Assembly: GCF_021190955.1 (NCBI RefSeq) | Contig: NZ_JAIOAO010000003.1 | Location: 1,364,001-1,428,000, forward strand | Length of the DNA stretch: 64,000 nucleotides | Source of the DNA: Parachryseolinea silvisoli | GTDB lineage: Bacteria; Bacteroidota; Bacteroidia; Cytophagales; Cyclobacteriaceae | Direction: 5' to 3' | Shown here: piece by piece, positions 42,601 through 49,807 of the stretch | How the letters are laid out: the number at the start of each line of letters is the position of its first letter | Position numbering within the stretch: position 1 is the first letter of the stretch | Program-made: the position numbers and the translations under genes | Notes under the pieces: generated by a model | The model's input: the letters and a program-made list of their open reading frames with translations, nothing else | What the model was told of the DNA's origin: nothing | Databases searched by the model: none

Positions 42601-45600
42601 CACTACCGTCCAGCCAGACGGTGGGAAGCTGGCACCCTCGAAGTGTTCTTCCAGGAGCGCTGTACCCGCCAGCAACGTGATATCATTACGTTGTTGTTTT
42701 ACTTCGACGCGAGAGGCTTGTTTATCGCGCGCGGTTTTGTCGACGATACGTTTGTCGGTATCGCGATCTTTAAACCGGGTTGCTTTTGTTGCGACTGGCG
42801 CCTTATCGTCTTCTACCACAGCACCGATCACTTGCAGTCCGTATTCGAGCGGATTACCGCCCGTGTTGGCAATGTGTATGTACTGCGTTGTGTCTCCACG
42901 ATAGTCTACTACTGCTTGCAGCACAGTCGGATCTACCTCGATGGCCGGATCGCCGACTATGGTCAGTGTAGCGGGCACCACCAGGCGTGATTCACCGGCA
43001 GCAATAGTAATGCTGGCCGTATGTTCGCCATACGGCAGGTTGTCAGACGCGAAGGTTACGTTGATGGTTGCTGTGCCACCGGCGGGAATGACACCCGATA
43101 CCGGCGATACTGTGATAAAGGTGGGAGCGTCTACTTTCTCACCATCGAAGATCTGTAGATCGTCTACGTCCAATACCGGGCCGGCAGTTTCCATGAAGGA
43201 CAGGATCGCTACTTCTTCGGCGTTGCCGGTGAAGCCCTGGCCAGTAAAGATCTTCTCGTCGTTGATGTACAGATCGAAGTATGCAGAGTCGCGGTCTACC
43301 TGGATGGTCACATCGAAGTAGCCTGTCGGGTACGACGGTGCGGCTTGCACGTAGCCACTGGTTGTCAGGGCATAGATCGCCCCATCGGCGCTAAACTCTA
43401 CGCGGGTGTTTACCAGGGCCGCGGTCGGCGACTGCGGAATGATCTGCCAGGAGGTACCCACGCCGTCGATGCTTATTCTCGCGGCTACGGTCGATTTCTC
43501 TTCGATTCCGATGCCTGCGTTCGGGCTGATGGACAGTGACTGTCCTAAGCCATCGGCCAGACCACGGAGGTGTTTCGCACCGCTGAAGGGATTTGCTTCT
43601 TCGACGGTCCAGTTTCCAAACTGGGCGCGCCAGCCTTGCTGGTTGTGTATATCTCCTACTGTGAAGCTTTCAAAGTCGGTAGCATATACTTGTTCGGAAG
43701 CCAGTCCCACCGCAGCCGAACGCGCTGCTACGGCACCAGCCACTGTCAACGCCTGCGTTCCTGTACGATCGGGCTTTTGTTTTGAGACCGATGCTTGCTT
43801 GAGCTTGTCGGCTTTGCCCTGGCCTTCTGCCCTGGCGACTGCCGCTGCCGGCTGTTCGGATTTTTGTACAACTACTTCTGTCGAAGCACTGAGGCCGGAG
43901 ACACTTACCCGGAAGGTATGGTTGTCGGGGCCGTTGTTCTTCAGCGTGAGCGTGCGTGTAACGGTCTGCTCACGTTCCAATTCTTCTTCCAGTGAGGTCG
44001 GGTCCACGGTAAACTCGGGACCAGTCGATGTCAATGTCACCGGAACGGCCACAAGTTCCCGGCCGGGTACATTTGTATGAATGTTGATCGAAGCGGTATA
44101 TACACCGGCTTCCAGATCGGTAGCATCAAATTCAACTTGCAGGTTGAGTTGCGCACCCGGGGCTACAGTACCTTGCTTGGGTGTTATGTCTACGAACGTA
44201 GGACCCGCCAGGTACGTGATAGCGTTCTGATAGAGTGTCGGGAGGTCACCAGACCAGCTGATACCACTGCCGTCGCCATAGGTCGGGAGCATGTTCAGCG
44301 CTACGACGTTGTCGTTCGCTGCTACGAGCAGATCGCCATTGTCCCAGTAGGCAACGGCGGTTGCGCCCGGCGTCAGGCCAACGTTTTGTACATAGCCGGT
44401 ATAGTCCAGCGTGCTGACTCCTGCCAGCAGCGGATGGCCCGGCGCAGCGATGTCGCCTAACGATACATCCAGGACTGCGTCGGTTGTTGACGGTGTGAAC
44501 GGTCCGTAGTTTTCGGTAATGAACCGACCTGTCATTTGCCATGCGTCATAGGAATAGGCGAATTGGTTTACGATCACGTGACCACCACCGTCGACATAGT
44601 CGGCCAACAGGTCACCAATGACGGAAGGTTCTACCCCACCGGCGGCGAGCCACTGTGTGTTGTTGGTTGTGAACACTACATCGTAGCCTTGCAGGTCGGC
44701 CAGTGTAATTGATGCCAGGTCTGCAGCAGGATATACATCTGCTTCTACACCCGGGAAATTGTCAAACAACGTTTCGATGTCTGTAACATCCAGATCGGGT
44801 GTAACGATCAACACGCTCTTTGATACGGCGAGTGGCTGTATGGCGCGTGATCGCAGGGTTACCTGTTGTGAATATTTACCGGGTGTCGTGGCACGCTGCT
44901 TTTGAGCGGCAGACGACCGGCTTGCTGATTTTGCAGGCAGCATAATGGTCTTCACAGTCCGTGCCGTGTCCGGTGCTGACCCAGTGACTTCGATCGCGAA
45001 GATCAGATCGCTGGCGCCGGTGTTGGTCACGGTCAGTGTTTGTGTCGACGTTTTATCTGTATTAAGTGTTTCGCTCAGGGATGTAGGCGCTACGGCAATG
45101 CCGGGGGCCTCTACGCCTTCACCGAATAACCACACGGTAAATGTTGCATGTGCCGGGTCATTTGTGACGATCGTCAATTCGCCCGCTGCAGGGCCCAAGC
45201 CACTGGGCTCATAGGTGATGGTGACGGTATACGAACGGAACGGCGGCACGATGACGGAGTCGCCGGCCGATACGGTGAAGTCAGGATTGCTCGACGTGAT
45301 CGATGTGATGATCAACGGCTCAGAACCAGCATTGGTAATCTCTACTGTACGCTGGGCGGAGCCAGTTTCGAACACCTGGCCAAAGTCCACACTGTCAGGC
45401 TCCACGGCCGCGATGGGCGCACCGTTGTTTGTGACATTCAGTGTAAGCGATACCGTGACGGTATCTTCATCGGGGTCGTTGCTCAATACCAGCAGCGACT
45501 CCTGGTAGGTGCCGGTCAGCAGGTTTGCTGCGTTAAATCCTACGGTAACAAATGTGCTATCACCCGGTGCGACGGAGCCTGCCAGCGGCGACGCTGATGC

Positions 45601-47622
45601 AAATCCCGGGGCGTCGGGCAGTGCTATCGTAAATTCCAGCGGGCCAGATCCCTGGTTGAAGACGACAAGGGTTCGTTCCGCGGTGCCGGCGGTTTGCAGA
45701 TCAACCGTGATTGCTGTCGAGGCAACAAATATATCCGGCGGCAGATTGGTCGTGCCCTCCACCACATTGGAGAGCGGTGAGGTGTTACCAAAGAAGTCTT
45801 CTGATTTGATGGCAAAGTAATAGTGTGTGCCCGGCTGCAGGCCTGTTACGGTAAAGACTTCAGTACTATCGGTCAGTGCCGGCGTCGGCGGATTGGAGAC
45901 GGCCGTGGCGGCATCGAAGTTTGCTTCTGTGATAGGTGCTGTGGAGTAACGGATATCATACAGTGTAGCGGAATGATTTCCGGAGTCGGCCGGGGCCGTC
46001 CATGTTAATGTTATGCTGGTGATGGCCGTGGACTGTACTGCCAGGTCGTCGATAGCTTCGGGTGCCACGTCATCACTGAACTGCAACGCCAACAGCGCGT
46101 TGAGGCGGCCGGAGCCGAGCAAGCCGGCGAAGTTGGGATTGAGTTGATCGATGGGGTCGACAAATTGTGTGAGCCGATCGCGTACGATCTGCGGCGTAAA
46201 GCCGGGCCCGCCAAATTTTGATACCAGCAACGCTGCCACACCCGCTACGTGCGGACAGGCCATGGATGTACCCTGGAAGAAGGCATAGCCACCTCCTGAT
46301 ATGGTACTCAATACACCTTTGGGGTCGTTGTCGACAAACGTCTCACCACCCGGGGCGGCAATGTCTACCCATGCGCCGAAATTGGTATACCAGGATTTTT
46401 TATCCTGATTATTCAAGCCGGAGACGGCCAGTGTCGGTGCATAGAAGCCGGGATACCAGTTTTGGTTTTGGTTGTCGTTACCGGCAGCAAAGATTACGAT
46501 ACCGCCGTTCATCGGGCCTACCTGGTTGCCGTTTTCGTCTTTGCCGGCTTCTGCTATAAAATAGTCGATGCCGTCGAGCACTACTTGGTCAAACGCATTG
46601 GGCTGAGTATACCCCCAGCTATTTTGAGAGATCACTGCGCCGTTGTCGGCACCGTATACGTAGGTATCTTCGAAACCACCGGTGCCGTTGGCACCAAACG
46701 CCGCCAGGCTCATGATGCGTACACCATCGCCTGTACCACTACCACCGGCAACACCTGCCACACCAACGCCGTTATTTGTTACCGCTGCAATCGTACCGCT
46801 GGTATGGGTACCGTGATCGCTTGGGGCTATTGTTCCTGTATTATCTCCAAAGCCATAGCCATTGATGTCGTCTACGTAACCGTTATTGTCATCATCGAGA
46901 CCGTTGCCTGGGACTTCGTCTGCGTTTACCCACATGTTTGCCGCCAGGTCGGGGTGGTTTACTTGTGCACCGCCGTCTGTCACGGCTACGATTACATTGC
47001 TCGAGCCGGTTTCAATGCCCCAGGCTTCGAACAAGCTGATATCAGCGCCTGGCGTTCCTCCTGCCTGGCCTGTATTATTGTAATGCCATTGGCTGGCCAG
47101 TAATGGGTCGTTAGAAGGCCCCGGAAGTGTAGCACGCGCCAATGTATTGGGGTCTACCCGCACCGGACCGAAGTTCGGTTTGTCAGAACCGATGATCTGC
47201 TTCTTGTGTACTGCTTCCGCGTACTCAATCTTCTCGATGCCCCGATACGCCGCTATTGCGGTTTGTACGGGCACTGTTTTGTCAAGTTGTACTTCGTACC
47301 AGCGGTGCAGGCCATAGCGACGGTGCTTGGCTTCGAATTTACCGGCAGCACGGAATACACGCTTGATGCCGGTTGCCCGGAATTGCAGGGCCGCGCGGTC
47401 AAGCGACTGAATACCTGTAATTACTACATTTGCGGAGCTCTTTCGAATCTGCGCTCGTTCCAGCGCTTGTGCCAGGTCTTCCGTGACTTTAATACGGAGT
47501 ACACCTGTTTCAACAGCGGCCCCTTGCTGGGCCAGGACGGAAAGGTTGGAAAAGAATACCAACCCTAACACGATCATGTATAGCCATACAGATCGATAAT
47601 GAAAAGCGTACATGTGCTTCAT
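39658..47622 (-). CDS. Giant secreted subtilisin-family protease, T9SS sorted
   Basis: 2654 residues. Signal peptide (YMIVLGLVFFSNLSVLAQQ), a propeptide-like region (about 35-190), then an S8 domain at about 195-510. Its triad is Asp216 (AVTDGGAQVNHPDL), His270 (DHGTHTSG) and Ser453 (GTSMACPHVAG). After it come a fibronectin III-like domain (about 520-615) and several beta domains with the text NTGASDL / NTGGNPL typical of choice-of-anchor or ASPM-HYDIN type repeats. A Rossmann-like domain covers about 933-1137 (KSVLIVTPDLDVTDIETLF). Two copies of a lectin-like domain lie at about 1309-1499 and 1969-2159, with a choice-of-anchor J-type domain at about 1664-1816. The C-terminal WSVYPVPVEDVLNIRL to REIRKFIKQ is a type IX sorting domain. 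It is likely on the cell surface or released. It ends at a clear terminator and has no operon partner. Confidence 0.9.
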   Translation of the reverse strand: MKHMYAFHYRSVWLYMIVLGLVFFSNLSVLAQQGAAVETGVLRIKVTEDLAQALERAQIRKSSANVVITGIQSLDRAALQFRATGIKRVFRAAGKFEAKHRRYGLHRWYEVQLDKTVPVQTAIAAYRGIEKIEYAEAVHKKQIIGSDKPNFGPVRVDPNTLARATLPGPSNDPLLASQWHYNNTGQAGGTPGADISLFEAWGIETGSSNVIVAVTDGGAQVNHPDLAANMWVNADEVPGNGLDDDNNGYVDDINGYGFGDNTGTIAPSDHGTHTSGTIAAVTNNGVGVAGVAGGSGTGDGVRIMSLAAFGANGTGGFEDTYVYGADNGAVISQNSWGYTQPNAFDQVVLDGIDYFIAEAGKDENGNQVGPMNGGIVIFAAGNDNQNQNWYPGFYAPTLAVSGLNNQDKKSWYTNFGAWVDIAAPGGETFVDNDPKGVLSTISGGGYAFFQGTSMACPHVAGVAALLVSKFGGPGFTPQIVRDRLTQFVDPIDQLNPNFAGLLGSGRLNALLALQFSDDVAPEAIDDLAVQSTAITSITLTWTAPADSGNHSATLYDIRYSTAPITEANFDAATAVSNPPTPALTDSTEVFTVTGLQPGTHYYFAIKSEDFFGNTSPLSNVVEGTTNLPPDIFVASTAITVDLQTAGTAERTLVVFNQGSGPLEFTIALPDAPGFASASPLAGSVAPGDSTFVTVGFNAANLLTGTYQESLLVLSNDPDEDTVTVSLTLNVTNNGAPIAAVEPDSVDFGQVFETGSAQRTVEITNAGSEPLIITSITSSNPDFTVSAGDSVIVPPFRSYTVTITYEPSGLGPAAGELTIVTNDPAHATFTVWLFGEGVEAPGIAVAPTSLSETLNTDKTSTQTLTVTNTGASDLIFAIEVTGSAPDTARTVKTIMLPAKSASRSSAAQKQRATTPGKYSQQVTLRSRAIQPLAVSKSVLIVTPDLDVTDIETLFDNFPGVEADVYPAADLASITLADLQGYDVVFTTNNTQWLAAGGVEPSVIGDLLADYVDGGGHVIVNQFAYSYDAWQMTGRFITENYGPFTPSTTDAVLDVSLGDIAAPGHPLLAGVSTLDYTGYVQNVGLTPGATAVAYWDNGDLLVAANDNVVALNMLPTYGDGSGISWSGDLPTLYQNAITYLAGPTFVDITPKQGTVAPGAQLNLQVEFDATDLEAGVYTASINIHTNVPGRELVAVPVTLTSTGPEFTVDPTSLEEELEREQTVTRTLTLKNNGPDNHTFRVSVSGLSASTEVVVQKSEQPAAAVARAEGQGKADKLKQASVSKQKPDRTGTQALTVAGAVAARSAAVGLASEQVYATDFESFTVGDIHNQQGWRAQFGNWTVEEANPFSGAKHLRGLADGLGQSLSISPNAGIGIEEKSTVAARISIDGVGTSWQIIPQSPTAALVNTRVEFSADGAIYALTTSGYVQAAPSYPTGYFDVTIQVDRDSAYFDLYINDEKIFTGQGFTGNAEEVAILSFMETAGPVLDVDDLQIFDGEKVDAPTFITVSPVSGVIPAGGTATINVTFASDNLPYGEHTASITIAAGESRLVVPATLTIVGDPAIEVDPTVLQAVVDYRGDTTQYIHIANTGGNPLEYGLQVIGAVVEDDKAPVATKATRFKDRDTDKRIVDKTARDKQASRVEVKQQRNDITLLAGTALLEEHFEGASFPPSGWTVVDNAGTDVVWKFAADYGEGNYAGTGEAATVSSDAAGFAEFDTELLTPTITVPGYKDIAVQYNVNYQNFLNLDFLDLDIQVDGGAWTNVLHWNEDHGTLLDLPGEFVTVLLQDYLQNASTFRLRWHYYDPNTDDFDWYAQIDDVVILRDSRPWLTVAPAAGTIPVGEAVDVAAHFDGTAVGPGFYVAGILVTSNAPSDPLTGIVASLTVREPAEISVTPDSLVEELYVGEQATQTLTISNSGASTLRYAFGNTPLPARAPAAVKAITTGKEALQSLTASAADLRALSQGGPATKASIIQYSTGFEDFNIGTVNGQQGWFSQRDVWNVGTGNAYEGTNHIHAEADGNGQVLAFTPEVAIGSDPISSTSVQLNFDNSAGTTWEVIPQSPTAEFVNTRFRVLSDGSVYALINDGAGNGSFQPIATTLPAGYFELRIDVERATDNFTIYIDGTAIFSGLGFAGDIEQVVLLSLAETTGTSWDVDDIAIFDGPAETPWLTTSPTSGSVPPGSSATVTVTFNAEDLTAGIYRDSLRLASNDPDNSLIFIPVELTVIQNVPPVLAPIDTAVVATLTSKDVTFTATDADDSVVTVQLLDAPSFVTLKSSGNGTATYTISPAVGQEGEYSLWVLATDARGASDSAIFHLSVVAYGVQSFSVINTRTGQVVTTFTDSLWLDASRPEFKLYALRANTNPATVGSVRFWDNDVTNQYKLDNTAPYDLYPLIFYLDGQEHSIKARAYARSGGRGYASPVKEVFLHLHNPTNVTSFDVVKNNGPKVSNLVEGGVIDINRQQYKGINIRANFSGPLPRSIVFTLNGAFFRVDNAEAFVLNGNYNGNGIDVPWPATPGSYTLTATPYTNWNGLGVDGEPLTVNFTVVNGAAPAAASARGASPETLAIVEETSAAGKWSVYPVPVEDVLNIRLSAEIEGPVGLSILDPRGVAQFHEQGGADKFRDYSISTNKLGLTTGVYFVQIQYGVGKREIRKFIKQ

Positions 47623-47972
47623 CGAGATAGGTTATTTAGAGTTATACAATAAAGTCTACTCCAGACCGGTCCCTTCGGACTCTCTGATCTCGCCGCACAT
47701 TCCCTGACACATCTTAATAAAGACCGGTGTGTTGTGATTCAAGAAGATCTAATTACAGCTGGTGGTTACCTTAACGATCAAATCACGTTCGTGAAGTAAT
47801 AAAAAATAAACTATATATCCCGCACAACGCGGCACTTATTTTTCGATTCTACACGTATGCGTTTGAAAACTATACAAGTGGTTCTACAGAAACCTTACTT
47901 TTCAGGTATCCGATCGGGTACAGTATACATTTATAGAGAATTCACATTACACACAACCTACACACCCGGCTA
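47623..47972. other. Upstream region of giant subtilase gene
   Basis: 350 bases. An 8-nt word agaccggt occurs twice in the same orientation (47663-47670 and 47721-47728). The part near 47790-47960 is AT-rich. At the left end acacacccggct/agccg...tgtgt (about 47959-47986) could form a weak hairpin behind the symporter stop. No gene, tRNA or clear TAnnTTTG promoter was found. Confidence 0.45.
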
Positions 47973-49673
47973 CTAAGCCGAATGTGTACGTTTGGTGAAT
48001 ACCTGAAAAATAAGGGCAAGAATGATCACGACGCCGCAGCCGATCACATTGTATAATAGAAAGGCAATGTCTTCGCGGAAGCTATAATAACAGAACAATA
48101 CCACGGCCTCGGCAATGATCGCCGCCCAAAAGACTGCATTGGACTGCACGCGTTTTAAATAGAATGCTGTGAGGAAGATTCCCAGGATGGTACCGTAGAA
48201 TAATGACCCGACGATGTTCACAAACTGGATCAGGTTTTCCGCAAAGGTTGCCAGCATGGCAAAAACCATGGCCAGGAGTGCCCACAATACGGTAAAGCCC
48301 TGCGATGCGCGCAGGTAGTGTTTCTCGCTGGCTTCGGCCTTAAATGATCGTTTATAAATATCGACCGTCGTTGTTGATGCCAGCGCGTTTAGCTCGCCGG
48401 CCATGGAAGACATGGCTGCTGAAAAGATGACCGCAAGCAAAAGGCCGATGATGCCGTTGGGCAGATGTTGCAACACAAAGTTTAGAAAGATGTAGTCGCG
48501 GTCTTGCACCTTGGCGCCGGGCACCGCGGTTGCTATAGTAGCGCGCACCGAATCGCGCAGTACGCGCTCGCGCGCTTCAAGTCCTTTGACTTCTTCTTTG
48601 AGCACATTCACCTGCGTGGCATCGTCGTGTTGGATCGCATCTACCAGGCGGTCGACTGATTGACGTTTTTCCAAAAAGAGCGCATCGTATTGTTGCTCGT
48701 AGGCGCGTAGCTGCTGACCTTGGGGTGTCTGTTGTGCCCGCTCTTTTAATACCACGTTGTGAAATACGGGCGGCTGGTTAAAGAGATAAAATACGAATAC
48801 CAATACACCGATAAAGAGAATCATGAACTGCATGGGGATTTTTAGCAGGCCGTTAAAGATCAACCCCAGGCGGCTTTCGGTGATGGAGGTTCCGGTCAGG
48901 TACCGCGATACTTGTGACTGGTCTGTACCGAAGTACGAAAGGAACAAAAAGGTGCCGGCAATGAGACCAGACCAGATGTTGTAGCGATCGTTTAAGTTGA
49001 ACTCTGTATTGATGATATTCATTCGTCCCAACGAGCCAGCCAGTTTTACGGTGTCGGTAAAAGAGACGTTTTTTGGCAGCATGGTATATGCGAGGATGCC
49101 CGCGAGAATCATGCCGCCCATAATTACCGCCATCTGTTGACGCTGGGTCAGGCTGACGGCTTTTGTGCCGCCGACGGTTACGTAAATGATCACAAATCCG
49201 CCGATCAGGATTGTTGTGACCGGTGTGGACCATCCGAGAATGGTCGACAGGACCAATGCCGGGGCGAATAACGTGATGCCTGCGGAGAGTCCGCGTAAGA
49301 TCAAAAACAGGATGGCTGCAAGCAGGCGTGTCTTTAGATCAAACCGGCTTTCGAGATACTCGTAGGCTGTGAATACTTTTAGCTTGTAGTAGATCGGCAC
49401 CATGGTGACGGAAATGATCACCATGGCAATGGGCAATCCAAAGTAGAACTGGAGAAAGCGCATGCCATCTTCGATGGCCTGCCCCGGGGTGGACAGGAAC
49501 GTAACGGCGCTGGCTTGCGTGGCCATGATGGACACACCCATCATCCACCAGCGCATGCTGTTGTCACCCTTCAGGTATCCCTCGATGTTTTTATTACCCC
49601 GGGTCTTCCAGGTGCCATAGAGCACAATGAATACCAGCGTGCCGAACAGGATGCACCAGTCAAGTGTATTCAT
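47973..49673 (-). CDS. Sodium:solute symporter (SSS family)
   Basis: 566 residues with the 13-14 membrane segments of the SSS family. ATQASAVTFLSTPGQAIEDG and SARFDLKTRLLAAILFLILR-like ESRFDLKTRLLAAILFLILR are in the first half. YFGTDQSQVSRYLTGTSITE is a family signature, and FSAAMSSMAGELNALASTTT lies in the second half near the Na site. Between membrane segments, about residues 300-390, there is a long hydrophilic stretch with helical repeats (EQQYDALFLEKRQSVDRLVD, VLKEEVKGLEARERVLRDSV), longer than in typical SSS members. The solute is unknown; family members carry sugars, sialic acid, proline or short acids. Its ATG overlaps the stop of the 41-residue gene by ATGA. Confidence 0.9.
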   Translation of the reverse strand: MNTLDWCILFGTLVFIVLYGTWKTRGNKNIEGYLKGDNSMRWWMMGVSIMATQASAVTFLSTPGQAIEDGMRFLQFYFGLPIAMVIISVTMVPIYYKLKVFTAYEYLESRFDLKTRLLAAILFLILRGLSAGITLFAPALVLSTILGWSTPVTTILIGGFVIIYVTVGGTKAVSLTQRQQMAVIMGGMILAGILAYTMLPKNVSFTDTVKLAGSLGRMNIINTEFNLNDRYNIWSGLIAGTFLFLSYFGTDQSQVSRYLTGTSITESRLGLIFNGLLKIPMQFMILFIGVLVFVFYLFNQPPVFHNVVLKERAQQTPQGQQLRAYEQQYDALFLEKRQSVDRLVDAIQHDDATQVNVLKEEVKGLEARERVLRDSVRATIATAVPGAKVQDRDYIFLNFVLQHLPNGIIGLLLAVIFSAAMSSMAGELNALASTTTVDIYKRSFKAEASEKHYLRASQGFTVLWALLAMVFAMLATFAENLIQFVNIVGSLFYGTILGIFLTAFYLKRVQSNAVFWAAIIAEAVVLFCYYSFREDIAFLLYNVIGCGVVIILALIFQVFTKRTHSA

Positions 49674-49795
49674 AGGAATAGCCGGGTTAACCAGGAATAT
49701 AGCAGAATCTGTACGGCCAGTACACCCAGTACAAGCCAGTACCAGGTTCGCCAGTGTTTAAATACCGGCGGTCTATCGGGCGTGGTGGAGCTCAT
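49670..49795 (-). CDS. 41-residue single-pass membrane peptide
   Basis: Read directly from the sequence: MSSTTPDRPPVFKHWRTWYW continues LVLGVLAVQILLYSWLTRLF and ends with Leu, 41 residues. A basic-aromatic N-terminus (KHWRTWYW) leads into one hydrophobic helix of about 17 residues (LVLGVLAVQILLYSW), then TRLFL. Positive charges on the N side suggest an N-in orientation. It begins 12 bases after the stop of the PIG-L gene, and its TGA overlaps the ATG of the symporter (ATGA), a strong sign of a real, translationally coupled gene. Small accessory membrane proteins are known beside some SSS symporters, such as DUF4212 and YhdT types. This sequence is not one I recognise. Confidence 0.72.
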   Translation of the reverse strand: MSSTTPDRPPVFKHWRTWYWLVLGVLAVQILLYSWLTRLFL

Positions 49796-49807
49796 GATAG
49801 TACCAGG

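Noticed and set aside
47623-47972. Mobile-element end suggested by repeated agaccggt words
   Set aside because: Only an 8-nt direct repeat with no inverted ends, target duplication or transposase.
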